This document shows, piece after piece, positions 9,299-18,041 of a stretch of 64,000 nt of DNA. The position numbers and the translations under genes were made by a program. How positions within the stretch are numbered: the stretch's first letter is position 1; each line of letters begins with the position of its first letter. This DNA comes from Marinobacterium weihaiense (GTDB lineage Bacteria > Pseudomonadota > Gammaproteobacteria > Pseudomonadales > Balneatricaceae). The stretch is taken from assembly GCF_019061305.1 (NCBI RefSeq), contig NZ_JAHQZT010000007.1, forward strand, positions 62,001-126,000. The letters run 5' to 3'. Below the pieces are notes generated by a model that was not told where the DNA came from, did not search any database, and saw only the letters and a list, made by a program, of their open reading frames with translations.

Positions 9299-9322
9299 AA
9301 CCCCGCTTCGGCGGGGTTTTTT
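9299..9322 (+). terminator. Terminator after fumA
   Basis: Stem AACCCCGC/GCGGGGTT with a stable TTCG loop and a T6 run. Confidence 0.92.
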
Positions 9323-9346
9323 GTGCCTGTCGTTTATCCGCCCGAC

Positions 9347-9355
9347 TTATCCACA
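9347..9355 (+). promoter_or_regulatory. Perfect DnaA box
   Basis: TTATCCACA, the consensus DnaA site, in the intergenic region between fumA and the DUF3450-TonB2 operon. Three more perfect copies on the same strand lie inside coding regions (13790, 14063, 25724). Functional meaning is unknown. Confidence 0.4.
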
Positions 9356-9421
9356 GCACCCAGCTTCTATCCTGGTGCCGTTTCCTCGCCGTCAAGCATT
9401 GAATGTATTGTTCATATAGTA

Positions 9422-9440
9422 AATAATGCAAATCGTTATC
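9422..9440 (+). promoter_or_regulatory. Fur box upstream of the TonB2 operon
   Basis: AATAATGCAAATCGTTATC matches 15 of 19 positions of the Fur consensus GATAATGATAATCATTATC, by hand alignment, and lies 27 bases before the first gene. This predicts iron repression of the whole DUF3450-ttpC-exbB-exbD-tonB-TPR operon. Confidence 0.75.
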
Positions 9441-9466
9441 ATTTGTTTTACTTAAACGGATTGCTC

Positions 9467-10249
9467 ATGGACCGGATACCCTTGAAGGCGGTGCTGCTGT
9501 CTGTGCCGATGCTGTTGCCCGTCATGGCTCAGGCCAACACCCTGGAGCAGAACCAGCAGGTGCTGGAACGGGCGCACCAGCAGGGTGCGCAGGCGCAGCG
9601 CCACATCGACCAGCTCGATCAGCAGACGCGCGAAAACTATGACGCCTACACTGCGGCCCTGCGCCAGGCGGAACTGATGGAAGCCTACAACCGCCAGCTG
9701 TCACGCATGGTGGAAGACCAGCGTCGTGAACTGGCGGACGTCGAGGCTCAGCTGACCTCCCTGACCCAGACCGAGCAGGCGACGCTGCCGCTGCTGGTAC
9801 GCATGCAGTCGATACTGGAGCAGTTTATCGCCAGCGATCTTCCTTTCCTGCCGGAAGAGCGCGAACAGCGTGTTCAGCGATTGGCGCGTCTGTTGGATCG
9901 TGCCGATATCAGTTTGGCGGAAAAATATCGTCAGATTTTGGAAGCCTACCGGATCGAGGCCGAGTACGGCCGGACCCTGGAGGCCTGGAGCGGAGCGCTG
10001 GAACAGGGGGGGCAGGTCCGAGAGGTTACCTTCCTGCGCCTGGGGCGTGTGGCGCTTTATTACCAGACACTGGACGGCGAAGAGAGCGGTCGCTGGCGTC
10101 GTCAGTCGGGTGACTGGGAACGACTTGATGCCGACTTTGACTGGCCGATCCGCAAGGGAGTCAGCATGGCCCGCCAGCAGTCGGTGCCCGAGTTGCTGGA
10201 ACTGCCCATTGAGTTGGTGCCCAATGAACACAGCGGAGGTGCCTCATGA
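9467..10249 (+). CDS. DUF3450 periplasmic protein of the TonB2 operon
   Basis: A 260-residue protein with a signal peptide (hydrophobic segment ending PVMAQA, about 1-20), then a coiled-coil region (about 22-110, Q/E-rich) and a globular C-half containing YYQTLDG and RRQSGDWERL. The DUF3450 family regularly stands first in TtpC-type TonB2 clusters, as in Vibrio, and is presumed to be a periplasmic accessory of the energy-transducing complex. ATG 9467 is chosen because it gives a proper signal peptide; earlier in-frame starts at 9323 overlap the Fur box. The stop overlaps the next start as ATGA. Confidence 0.88.
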   Translation: MDRIPLKAVLLSVPMLLPVMAQANTLEQNQQVLERAHQQGAQAQRHIDQLDQQTRENYDAYTAALRQAELMEAYNRQLSRMVEDQRRELADVEAQLTSLTQTEQATLPLLVRMQSILEQFIASDLPFLPEEREQRVQRLARLLDRADISLAEKYRQILEAYRIEAEYGRTLEAWSGALEQGGQVREVTFLRLGRVALYYQTLDGEESGRWRRQSGDWERLDADFDWPIRKGVSMARQQSVPELLELPIELVPNEHSGGAS

Positions 10250-11592
10250 AGGCCATGACCCGTACCCTGGCCGCACTGATGCTGGTACTGGCGGTGCCGT
10301 CCCAGGCCAATGAGCTGCAGCAGCTGTTGCAGCAGGTGCGCTCCCAAGTGGCCACCGATCGTCAGGCCGATGCTGAACGTCTGGCTGAATTCCGCTCTGA
10401 TAATGCCCGCCAGCAGGCGCTGCTGGACCAGGCCAGGGCTCGTCTGGCGGCCGCCGAAGCCGAGCAGGCCAAGCTCAAGGCGCAGTTCCAGAGTAATGAG
10501 GATGCGCTGACCGAGCAGGGCGAAGCCTTGCGTGTGCGCAGTGGTCAGTTGGGCGAGGTGTTCGGGGTCGTCAAGCAGCAGGCGCAGGAGCTGAAGGGGC
10601 TGGTGGATGATTCCCTGATCTCCGCACAGCACCCCGAGCGTGCCGAGCTGCTGGCCTTTGCCGAACGCAGACGCATCCCGACACTGAGCGAACTGGAAGG
10701 CCTCTGGTTCCTGTTGCAGCAGGAGATGACCGCGACCGGGGAAGTGACCCGCTTTACTGCCCCGGTTATCCAGGCGAATGGTGTACGAGAAGACGCCGAG
10801 GTGTTGCGTGTCGGCCCGTTCACGGCACTGACAGAGCAGGGACGCTACCTGAACTACGTCAATGGCGCGCTGCAGGTGTTGCCGGTACAGCCCGCGGGTG
10901 CTGTGATCGACCAGGCGCAAGCCTTCGTGCAGGGGCAGGGTGATACGCTGGTGGTCGACCCCAGTCGCGGCAACCTGCTGGCGCTGCTGGCGCAAACCCC
11001 TGACCTGAAAGCACGCATCGCCCAAGGCGGGCTGGTGGGCTACATCATTCTGGCGCTGGGCGGCATCGGCCTGCTGGTGGCGCTGTGGAAGCTGCTGACC
11101 ACCTTGCAGATTGAAGTCAGCGTGCGGGCTCAGTTGCGCAATGCCGACCAGGCCAGTGAGCGCAACCCCCTGGGGCGTGTACTGGCGGCGGGCCAGGCAG
11201 GCCGGACCACGGATGAGACCGAGCTGCGCGTGGATGAGGCGCTGCTCAAGGAAGCGCCGTTGCTGGAGCGTGGCCTGACGCTGCTCAAACTGGTGGCCGC
11301 CGTAGCGCCCCTGTTGGGTCTGCTGGGTACGGTGACCGGCATGATCGGTACCTTCCAGAGCATCACCCTGTTCGGCACCGGTGATCCCAAACTGATGGCC
11401 GGGGGCATCTCCCAGGCACTGATGACGACCGTGCTGGGGCTGTGCGTCGCCATCCCGCTGCTGTTCTGTCACAGCTTGCTGGCGGCACGCAGTCGCCGCC
11501 TGTTGCAGTTGCTGCAGCAGAAAGGGTTGGCGTTGTTGGCCGTCAAGCGTGAGCAGCTCAGCGATGCCGAAGAGGCGCGCCATGCTGCCTGA
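10246..11592 (+). CDS. ttpC: TtpC-type MotA/TolQ/ExbB proton channel protein
   Basis: A 448-residue inner-membrane protein. Layout: signal peptide (ending PSQA, about 1-20), a periplasmic coiled-coil region (about 25-110), a globular periplasmic part, a membrane helix at about 262-285, then the ExbB-like proton-channel core with LLGLLGTVTGMIGTF and the following helix (about 345-405). TtpC is the fourth partner of TonB2 systems in Vibrio, where it is needed with ExbB2/ExbD2/TonB2 for siderophore uptake. It overlaps the genes on both sides by a few bases, which suggests translational coupling. Confidence 0.9.
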   Translation: MKAMTRTLAALMLVLAVPSQANELQQLLQQVRSQVATDRQADAERLAEFRSDNARQQALLDQARARLAAAEAEQAKLKAQFQSNEDALTEQGEALRVRSGQLGEVFGVVKQQAQELKGLVDDSLISAQHPERAELLAFAERRRIPTLSELEGLWFLLQQEMTATGEVTRFTAPVIQANGVREDAEVLRVGPFTALTEQGRYLNYVNGALQVLPVQPAGAVIDQAQAFVQGQGDTLVVDPSRGNLLALLAQTPDLKARIAQGGLVGYIILALGGIGLLVALWKLLTTLQIEVSVRAQLRNADQASERNPLGRVLAAGQAGRTTDETELRVDEALLKEAPLLERGLTLLKLVAAVAPLLGLLGTVTGMIGTFQSITLFGTGDPKLMAGGISQALMTTVLGLCVAIPLLFCHSLLAARSRRLLQLLQQKGLALLAVKREQLSDAEEARHAA

Positions 11593-12079
11593 CCTGGCCC
11601 AATTCGAAGCGGCGCTGGCGGGCTTCTTCAATGCCGGTGGGCCGGTGCTCTGGGCGCTGCTGGCGGTCACCCTGGTGCTCTGGACGCTGTTGCTGGAGCG
11701 GCTCTGGTTCCGCTGGTTCGACTTCCCACGTCGTATTCGGGCCTATCGGGCGCAGCGACCGGGCAGCGCGCGCCAGTTGCAGCGCGCCGACCTGCTGCTG
11801 GAGCTGCAGAATGCACTGCCGTTGATCCGCACCCTGATTGCGCTCTGCCCGCTGATCGGCTTGCTGGGCACCGTTACCGGCATGATTCACCTGTTTGACA
11901 CCCTGGCGCTGAATGGTACCGGTAATCCGCGCCTGATGGCGGCGGGGGTGGCGCGGGCCACGCTGCCAACGCTGGCCGGCATGGTCATTGCGGTCAGCGG
12001 CCTGCTGCTGTGGAACCGCCTGGCCCGCTGGAGCCAACTGCAACGCACTCGACTGGATATCACGGGAGCCAGAGGATGA
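11582..12079 (+). CDS. exbB: ExbB-like proton channel subunit
   Basis: A 165-residue MotA/TolQ/ExbB family membrane protein with three hydrophobic helices; the conserved LIGLLGTVTGMIHLF motif lies near residue 95-110, with ARATLPTLAGM following. It works with ExbD to harvest the proton motive force for TonB. ATG 11582 overlaps the ttpC stop by 11 bases; a longer upstream start would add 11 basic residues and is less likely. The shortened form without a large cytoplasmic loop fits ExbB2. Confidence 0.9.
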   Translation: MLPDLAQFEAALAGFFNAGGPVLWALLAVTLVLWTLLLERLWFRWFDFPRRIRAYRAQRPGSARQLQRADLLLELQNALPLIRTLIALCPLIGLLGTVTGMIHLFDTLALNGTGNPRLMAAGVARATLPTLAGMVIAVSGLLLWNRLARWSQLQRTRLDITGARG

Positions 12080-12489
12080 GGCAACGACTGAACCTGGACA
12101 TGATGGACAACGATGCCGAGATCGACATGACGCCCATGCTCGACATCGTGTTCATCATGCTGATCTTTTTTATCGTATCGACCAGTTTCGTGCGCGAAGC
12201 CGGGGTCGAGATCGAGCGCCCGGTGTCGGAGACCGCCGAGGTGAAGGAAAACCAGGGCGTGATGCTGGCCATTACGGCCCAGGATGAGATCTGGCTGGAT
12301 CGTCAGCCGGTGGATGTGCGCATGATTCGGCCCACGCTGGAGCGGCTCAAGGTGGAGCAGCCGGATCTGGGGGTAATGATTCAGGCGGACAGAGACGCCA
12401 AAACCGGCCTGCTGGTGCAGGTGATGGATCAGGTCAAGCTGTCCGGTATCGAACAGGTGGCCGTGGCGACACGTGAAGGAGCAGGCTGA
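12076..12489 (+). CDS. exbD: ExbD-like biopolymer transport protein
   Basis: A 137-residue protein with a short cytoplasmic N-terminus, one membrane helix (about 19-40) that carries the essential Asp of the TPMLDIVF motif (residue 23), and a periplasmic domain. It couples proton flow through ExbB to TonB. Its ATG overlaps the exbB stop (ATGA). Confidence 0.93.
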   Translation: MRQRLNLDMMDNDAEIDMTPMLDIVFIMLIFFIVSTSFVREAGVEIERPVSETAEVKENQGVMLAITAQDEIWLDRQPVDVRMIRPTLERLKVEQPDLGVMIQADRDAKTGLLVQVMDQVKLSGIEQVAVATREGAG

Positions 12490-13151
12490 TGCGGGGGCTG
12501 TTGTTTATTCCGCCCGCTATCCTGGTCAGCCTGCTGCTGTTCCTGTTGATGGCGCATCTGGCCGGGGTCGGGCGTACCGTCGAACCGGAGGTATCGGCAC
12601 AGACGCGCATTAACGTGCAGCGGCTGACACTGGACTCCGAAGTTCAGGTGCGTGAGCGTGAAGCCGTGCCGCCACCGGATATCATGCCGGAGCAGCCGCC
12701 CAGCCCGGCCGTGCCGGACATGGCGCAGCCGGTCGCCGTGAACACCCCGGCGGTGGCATTGAACATGCCCGCGCCCCAGCTGGATATCGGCATGAAGATC
12801 AATGCGGCGGTGGATCTGTCGTCGGTGCAGGCCCTGTCAGTGGCTGCGCCCTCACCTGCGGTCAGTATGGCGACCAATCTGAATGCCGCGCCGGTGTCGC
12901 GCATGAATCCACAGTATCCGCGGCGTGCGCTCAGTCGGCGCATTGAAGGTTTTGTGGTCGCCGAATTCACGGTGGACCCCAAGGGGCGTGTCGTGCCGGA
13001 CTCATTCAAAATTGTCGAAGCGACCCCGCCGGGAGTGTTTGATCGCGCGGTGGAGCGGGCCCTGTTGCGCTGGCGCTTCAACCCGATGACTGAAGGAGGA
13101 GCAGCGGTACCCTTTCGGACCCGCCAGCGGCTGGAATTCAAACTGGAGTAA
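12489..13151 (+). CDS. tonB: TonB2-type energy transducer
   Basis: A 220-residue protein with an N-terminal anchor helix (about 5-25), a Pro/Ala-rich periplasm-spanning middle (about 55-100) and the TonB C-terminal domain (about 130-220) with NPQYPRRA, VVAEFTVDPKGRV and LRWRFNP. The short linker compared with enteric TonB (about 240 residues) is as expected for TonB2. Start overlaps exbD stop by one base. It would energise outer-membrane receptors such as the one at 25833. Confidence 0.93.
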   Translation: MRGLLFIPPAILVSLLLFLLMAHLAGVGRTVEPEVSAQTRINVQRLTLDSEVQVREREAVPPPDIMPEQPPSPAVPDMAQPVAVNTPAVALNMPAPQLDIGMKINAAVDLSSVQALSVAAPSPAVSMATNLNAAPVSRMNPQYPRRALSRRIEGFVVAEFTVDPKGRVVPDSFKIVEATPPGVFDRAVERALLRWRFNPMTEGGAAVPFRTRQRLEFKLE

Positions 13152-13154
13152 ATC

Positions 13155-14420
13155 ATGAAACGGATGATGCAAGCGCTGTGCCTGTCGGTTGGGCTGATGC
13201 TCGGCACGACCGCGCTGGCCGAACGGATCCAGCTGTCACCGGGGGTACTGCGGCAACTGAACCAGGCCCAGCAGGCGATGGCCGAGGACAATTACGCCCA
13301 GGCGGCCAAGATTCTGCAGCAACTGTCGTCGCACACGCTGAGCAAGCCGGCACAGGCCTATACCCTGCAGTTTCGCGGTAACCTGGCGCTGGCGCGGCAG
13401 CAGGAGACGGCGGCACTACAACACTTTGCCGCCGCCCATGCGCTGAAGGCCCTGTCGGGCGCGGATCAGCGTCGTTTGCTACATACGGTGGCTCAGCTGC
13501 AGATGGGGCAGGAGCAGTGGCGCAAGGGGATCGCCTCGCTGGAGCAGTGGATGCAGCAGGTTCGTACCCAGGGTGGACAGCACGAAAGCATCCGCGCCGA
13601 GGATTATCTGTTGCTGGCACAGGGCTATTCGCAACGGGCGCAGTGGTCGCGTGTGGTCAAACCCGTACAAACGGCGATCCGCCTCAAGGGAAGGGCGCCT
13701 GAGGATTGGTATCGATTGCAGTTGGCGGCGCACTTTCAGCTCAAGCAATGGAAGGGCGCGACAGCGGTGCTGCAGTTGCTGGTCAACCGTTATCCACAGC
13801 AGGCCCGGTACTGGGAGCAGCTGGCCAGTGTGTATCAGCTGCGTGACCGCCACAGCGATGCGCTGACGACGCTGAGAGCGGCCTGGCTGGCGGGCAAGTT
13901 CAGCCAGGAACGCCACTACACCTGGCTGGCCCAGCTGATGGTGCAGCAGGGACTGCCACAGCGGGCCGCCGAACTGCTGGACGATGCCATGTCCCGGCAG
14001 CAATTGAGCCGTACGCTCAAGCATGAGCGTCTGTTGGCACAAACCCAATTGCAGGCCAAACTTTATCCACAGGGGCGCGCAACCTTGCAGCGCATTGCCA
14101 AACGCCAGCCGGATTACGCCACCTGGCGCCAGATCGCCTATCTGGACATGCAGCTCAAGCACTGGGATGCCATGCAGCGCAGTATTGGTGAAGCGGTGGC
14201 GCTGAAGCCGGACGCGGCGGATCTCTATCTGCTCGACGGCATTGCCGACGTCAACCGTGCCCGCTATGAGCGAGCGCGCCAGCGTTTCAATAAGGCGCGT
14301 GAGTTTGAGGCGACCCGCGCCCAGGCACAACGCTGGCTCAACTACCTGGACCAGGTGAGCAACAGTGTCGCCAGTCGCGAAGCACCGACCACCGAAGGGC
14401 CGCTGACCGCGCGCAGCTGA
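13155..14420 (+). CDS. TPR protein closing the TonB2 operon
   Basis: A 421-residue protein with a signal peptide (ending TTALAE, about 1-23) followed by repeated helical units of about 34 residues (A-L-Y-G-like patterns such as QAYTLQFRGNLAL and PDAADLYLLDGIADV). Periplasmic tetratricopeptide proteins stand last in TonB2/TtpC clusters; the role is unknown but a scaffold function is likely. It carries two perfect DnaA-box sequences (13790, 14063), probably by chance. Confidence 0.85.
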   Translation: MKRMMQALCLSVGLMLGTTALAERIQLSPGVLRQLNQAQQAMAEDNYAQAAKILQQLSSHTLSKPAQAYTLQFRGNLALARQQETAALQHFAAAHALKALSGADQRRLLHTVAQLQMGQEQWRKGIASLEQWMQQVRTQGGQHESIRAEDYLLLAQGYSQRAQWSRVVKPVQTAIRLKGRAPEDWYRLQLAAHFQLKQWKGATAVLQLLVNRYPQQARYWEQLASVYQLRDRHSDALTTLRAAWLAGKFSQERHYTWLAQLMVQQGLPQRAAELLDDAMSRQQLSRTLKHERLLAQTQLQAKLYPQGRATLQRIAKRQPDYATWRQIAYLDMQLKHWDAMQRSIGEAVALKPDAADLYLLDGIADVNRARYERARQRFNKAREFEATRAQAQRWLNYLDQVSNSVASREAPTTEGPLTARS

Positions 14421-14474
14421 CGAGAAAATCGGCGCCGGATATGGCAGGATACGCCCATCTCCAACCAGGTAACG

Positions 14475-15857
14475 ATGATGAGCAAGACACCCCAAGCCCT
14501 GTCCGGTCGTGCGCCACAGCAACAGTGGTCGACCCGCATCTCCTTTATATTGGCTGCAGCAGGGGCAGCCGTTGGCCTGGGTAACATCTGGAAGTTCCCG
14601 TATATCGCCGGCGAGAACGGAGGCGGAGCCTTCATTCTGGTCTATCTGGCCTGCATCGCCCTGCTGGGGGTGCCGCTGCTGATGGCCGAGGTGTTGATCG
14701 GCCGTCGCGGCCAGCAGAACCCGATCAACTCCATGGCCAGACTGGCGCAGGAGGCGGGCGCCAATCCGGCGTGGAAAAACGTGGGTCGCCTCGGGGTGCT
14801 GACCGGCTTTCTGCTGCTCAGCTTCTATGTGGTCGTGGCGGGCTGGGCGCTGGCCTATATCCCCGTGACGGCCAGCGGCACCTTTACCGGCCTGGAGCCG
14901 CAGGCAATCGGCCAGCGCTTTGATGCCCATCTGGAGCAGCCGCTGGTCCTGATCGGCTGGAGTACACTGGTGCTGCTGCTGACGTTGGGCATTGTCGGGC
15001 GCGGCGTGCGCAAGGGCCTGGAAAGGGCCGCTAACCTGTTGATGCCGCTGCTGTTTCTGTTCCTGGTGATTCTGGTGGGCTATGCCACCACCACGGGGCA
15101 TTTCGGCGCGGCGGTGGCGTTTATGTTCGAGCCCGATTTCAGCAAGCTGACCGCATCCGGCATTCTGGTGGCGCTGGGGCATGCCTTTTTTACCCTCAGC
15201 ATCGGTGGCGGCGCCATGATGATCTATGGCTCCTATCTGCCGCCGGATGTTTCCATCGCCCGTACCTCCATGCTGGTGGCGGTGCTCGATACGGCGGCGG
15301 CACTGCTGGCGGGGCTGGCGATCTTCCCCATCGTCTTTGCCTACGGGCTGGAGCCGGGCGCCGGGCCCGGGCTGATCTTTGTCACCCTGCCGATCGCCTT
15401 CGGCCAGATGCCGCTCGGCACCCTGTTCGGCACCCTGTTCTTTGTCATGCTGTCGGTGGCGGCGCTGACGTCGGCGTTCTCGCTGATCGAACCGGCCATC
15501 GCCTGGCTAACGGAAAAGCAGGGCATGTCGCGCCTCAAGGCCAGCGTGCTGGGGGGCAGCGGCATCTGGCTGCTCAGCCTGGGCACAGTACTGTCGTTCA
15601 ATCTGGGCGCCGAGTGGACCCTGGCCGGCAAGACCTTCTTCGAGAGTCTGGACTATTTGACCTCCGGTTGGATGCTGCCGCTGGGCGCCTTGTTGATGGC
15701 GCTGTTTACCGCCTGGGTGATGAAGCCGGAGATCACCGCCTATGAGTTGGGTGGTGAGAGCACCGGTTACCGCATCTGGTTACTGTTGATCCGGTTTCTG
15801 GCACCGGTGGTGATTCTGGTGATTTTCCTGCAGGCGATCGGGCTGATCGGCCTCTGA
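14475..15857 (+). CDS. Sodium-dependent transporter, SNF/NSS family
   Basis: A 460-residue carrier with about twelve membrane helices. The first helix has the family signature AAGAAVGLGNIWKFPYI with Na+-site residues, and GGGAFILVYL follows. Such proteins import amino acids or related solutes with Na+ (LeuT, MhsT). The bacterial long-form clade usually lacks a known substrate. Two adjacent ATGs (14475, 14478) are both possible. The gene stands alone, 54 bases after the TonB2 operon and closed by a terminator. Confidence 0.9.
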   Translation: MMSKTPQALSGRAPQQQWSTRISFILAAAGAAVGLGNIWKFPYIAGENGGGAFILVYLACIALLGVPLLMAEVLIGRRGQQNPINSMARLAQEAGANPAWKNVGRLGVLTGFLLLSFYVVVAGWALAYIPVTASGTFTGLEPQAIGQRFDAHLEQPLVLIGWSTLVLLLTLGIVGRGVRKGLERAANLLMPLLFLFLVILVGYATTTGHFGAAVAFMFEPDFSKLTASGILVALGHAFFTLSIGGGAMMIYGSYLPPDVSIARTSMLVAVLDTAAALLAGLAIFPIVFAYGLEPGAGPGLIFVTLPIAFGQMPLGTLFGTLFFVMLSVAALTSAFSLIEPAIAWLTEKQGMSRLKASVLGGSGIWLLSLGTVLSFNLGAEWTLAGKTFFESLDYLTSGWMLPLGALLMALFTAWVMKPEITAYELGGESTGYRIWLLLIRFLAPVVILVIFLQAIGLIGL

Positions 15858-15881
15858 GCCCCGTTAGAATGCGTCTGTCAC

Positions 15882-15916
15882 GCCGCCCGTGCCGATAAGG
15901 TCGGGCGGCTTTTTTG
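15882..15916 (+). terminator. Terminator after the SNF transporter
   Basis: Stem GCCGCCCG/CGGGCGGC with a 12-base loop and T6. Confidence 0.85.
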
Positions 15917-15957
15917 TTCGCCGCCCAAGGTTTACAAAACTTAACCATTCTCATTCG

Positions 15958-15986
15958 TTGATGGTTAATGAGAATTGTTATATTCT
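15958..15986 (+). promoter_or_regulatory. Promoter overlapped by a Fur box, PepSY operon
   Basis: TTGATG (15958-15963) and TATTCT (15981-15986) with 17-base spacing form a good sigma-70 promoter. The spacer TTAATGAGAATTGTTATAT (15965-15983) is a Fur-like site, and another half-like element (ACCATTCTCATTCG) lies just before. Binding of Fur-Fe here would block the promoter. Confidence 0.7.
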
Positions 15987-16056
15987 GGTCTCCTGTCATT
16001 CAGGCCTGCCCTGATCTTCATCGGTTCCCGTCAGGGATGTATTGCAAGGAAGAAGA

Positions 16057-16671
16057 ATGCTCGTCAGACGCTCGCTTTGGCTACGCCGCCTCCTGACCTG
16101 GCACTGGATCAGTTCGGCGCTGGCGCTGTTCGGCATGCTGCTGTTCGCCCTGACTGGCTTCACCCTGAACCACGCCGGGCAAATACCCGCCGATGTTCGT
16201 GTGCAAACCCTTGAGCAGCCGGTACCGGCGCCCTTGCTGGAGCGCCTGCGTGCCACGGCAGTCGAAGCGGATGCTGCTCCTCTGCCGGCAAGTGCGCGTG
16301 ACTGGTTGCGTGACGAGCAGGGTATCAACCTGCCGCATCGTGATGCGGAATGGTCCGCCTTCGAAGTGTACCTGTCACTGCCGCGCCCCGGTGGGGATGC
16401 CTGGTTGAGTGTTGACCTTGAAAGCGGCGTGCTGTTGTACGAGTCCACCGATCGTGGCTGGATCGCCTATCTGAATGACCTGCACAAGGGGCGGGATGCC
16501 GGCCCTGCCTGGAGTCTGTTTATTGATGCCTTTGCCCTGATCTGCGTGCTGTTCAGTCTAACCGGGCTGGCGGTGCTCGGGCTGCATGCGCGTGAGCGCG
16601 CGGCGGTCTGGCCGGTCACGGGGCTGGGGGTTCTGGTGCCGGTGCTGCTGGCCGTACTGCTGATTCACTGA
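16057..16671 (+). CDS. PepSY-associated transmembrane protein
   Basis: A 204-residue inner-membrane protein with helices at about 17-40, 150-172 and 183-203 and a periplasmic part between the first two. The W/H-rich start and GFTLNHAG, and LNDLHKGRD before the second helix, are typical of PepSY-TM proteins, which carry haem-ligand-like His and often act in ferric reduction. A strong AAGGAAGAAG ribosome site precedes ATG 16057. First gene of a Fur-controlled four-gene operon. Confidence 0.85.
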   Translation: MLVRRSLWLRRLLTWHWISSALALFGMLLFALTGFTLNHAGQIPADVRVQTLEQPVPAPLLERLRATAVEADAAPLPASARDWLRDEQGINLPHRDAEWSAFEVYLSLPRPGGDAWLSVDLESGVLLYESTDRGWIAYLNDLHKGRDAGPAWSLFIDAFALICVLFSLTGLAVLGLHARERAAVWPVTGLGVLVPVLLAVLLIH

Positions 16672-16674
16672 GGA

Positions 16675-17199
16675 ATGTTTATGCAATGGAAACCCTTGGC
16701 AGCGGCGTGTCTGCTGTCAGCCATGGCCATACCGGCCTGTGCGTCCGAGTTCAGTGTGGAGATCGAGATTCCGGCGCTGAACGTGGCCGAATATCACCGC
16801 CCCTATGTGGCGGTCTGGATCGAAACCGACAAGGGGCGTCATCAGCAGGACCTGGCGCTCTGGTATGACCTGGCGCTGCAGGACAACGAAGGCACCAAGT
16901 GGCTGAAAGACCTGCGCCTGTGGTGGCGGCGCAGTGGGCGCCAACTTGAATTTCCGGTGGATGGACTCTCGGGGGCGACCCGCCCGGTGGGGGTGCATCA
17001 ACTGACATTCAAGGCGGACTCTCCGCAGTTAAAGGCATTGCCGGCAGGTGACTACCGGCTGGTGGTGGAAGCCGCCCGCGAGGTGGGCGGCCGCGAGGTG
17101 ATCCGCTTGCCGTTCAGCTGGCCGACTGACGCCCCCGGACAGATTTCCCGACAGGGCAAGCACGAGTTGGGGCGCGTTGCCCTGCAGCTGACGCCCTGA
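16675..17199 (+). CDS. DUF2271 periplasmic protein
   Basis: A 174-residue protein with a signal peptide (ending IPACAS, about 1-21) and one beta-rich domain with YHRPYVAVWIE, DLALWYD and KWLKDLRLWWRR motifs typical of DUF2271. This family sits beside PepSY-TM and DUF4198 genes in iron-responsive operons of many Proteobacteria. Biochemical role unknown. ATG 16675 or 16681 may start it. Confidence 0.85.
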   Translation: MFMQWKPLAAACLLSAMAIPACASEFSVEIEIPALNVAEYHRPYVAVWIETDKGRHQQDLALWYDLALQDNEGTKWLKDLRLWWRRSGRQLEFPVDGLSGATRPVGVHQLTFKADSPQLKALPAGDYRLVVEAAREVGGREVIRLPFSWPTDAPGQISRQGKHELGRVALQLTP

Positions 17200-17231
17200 G
17201 CCCTCAATTTCATTCGCAATAAGGACATCAC

Positions 17232-18041
17232 ATGAATATCAAACGTTTGGGCGCCTGTACCCTGCTGGCCCTGGGTATCGGCGTGGCGACCACGGCACAG
17301 GCGCACCGTGCCTGGATGCTGCCGTCGGCCACGGTGCTTTCCGGTGACAACGCCTGGGTCACCGTGGACGGTGCCGTCTCCAACAGCCTGTTCTATTTCG
17401 AACACCATCCTTTGTCACTGGAGCGGCTGGAGATCCTGTCGCCCTCCGGTGAGCCGGTCGAAGCCCAGAACCCGGCGCGTGGGCGCTACCGTTCCATGTT
17501 TGATATCGAGCTGAAGGAAGAGGGTACCTATACCCTGCAGATGTATCGTCAGGGCGCCTTTGCCCGTTATAAGCAGGCGGGCGAGTTCAAGCGCTGGTCG
17601 GGCCCGGTGGAGCAGCTGGATCAGATCCCGGTGGCTGCCGAAGACGTGCGTGTCAGCGAGATCGATAGCCGGATGCAGGTGTTCGTGACCAAAGGCGCAC
17701 CGAGCGCGCATAACTTCACGCCGACCGGGCAGGGGATCGAGCTGGTGCCCATCACCCATCCCAATGATCTGGTGACCGGCGAACCGGTCCGTTTCAAGTT
17801 TCTGCTGGATGGCCAGCCGGCGGCCGGACTGCCTCTGGTGCTGATTCGGGATGGTATCCGTTACCGCGATCAGGTCGGGGAGATCGAGCTGACGGCGGAT
17901 ACGAATGGCCAAGTTGAAGTGACCTTCACCGAGCCCGGCATGTACTGGCTGGAAGCCGAACTGGAACAGCCCAGCCGCCTGATCGAAGGGGCTCAGCGTC
18001 GCCTCGGTTACAGCGCCACCCTTGAGGTACTGCCGCTTTGA
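17232..18041 (+). CDS. DUF4198 periplasmic protein
   Basis: A 269-residue secreted protein: signal peptide (ending TTAQA, about 1-24), then AHRAWMLPS, the hallmark start of mature DUF4198 proteins, and beta-sandwich modules up to the end (GEPVRFKFLLDG, VTFTEPGMYWLEAE). The family is linked to metal uptake (NikK/CbiK-like and iron loci); the exposed mature-end His may bind metal. Stop overlaps the next TTG start. Confidence 0.87.
   Translation: MNIKRLGACTLLALGIGVATTAQAHRAWMLPSATVLSGDNAWVTVDGAVSNSLFYFEHHPLSLERLEILSPSGEPVEAQNPARGRYRSMFDIELKEEGTYTLQMYRQGAFARYKQAGEFKRWSGPVEQLDQIPVAAEDVRVSEIDSRMQVFVTKGAPSAHNFTPTGQGIELVPITHPNDLVTGEPVRFKFLLDGQPAAGLPLVLIRDGIRYRDQVGEIELTADTNGQVEVTFTEPGMYWLEAELEQPSRLIEGAQRRLGYSATLEVLPL

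Noticed and set aside
13479-15182. Very long minus-strand frame opposite the TPR and SNF genes
   Set aside because: It is a shadow of GC-rich coding on the plus strand; the plus-strand proteins have clear family motifs.
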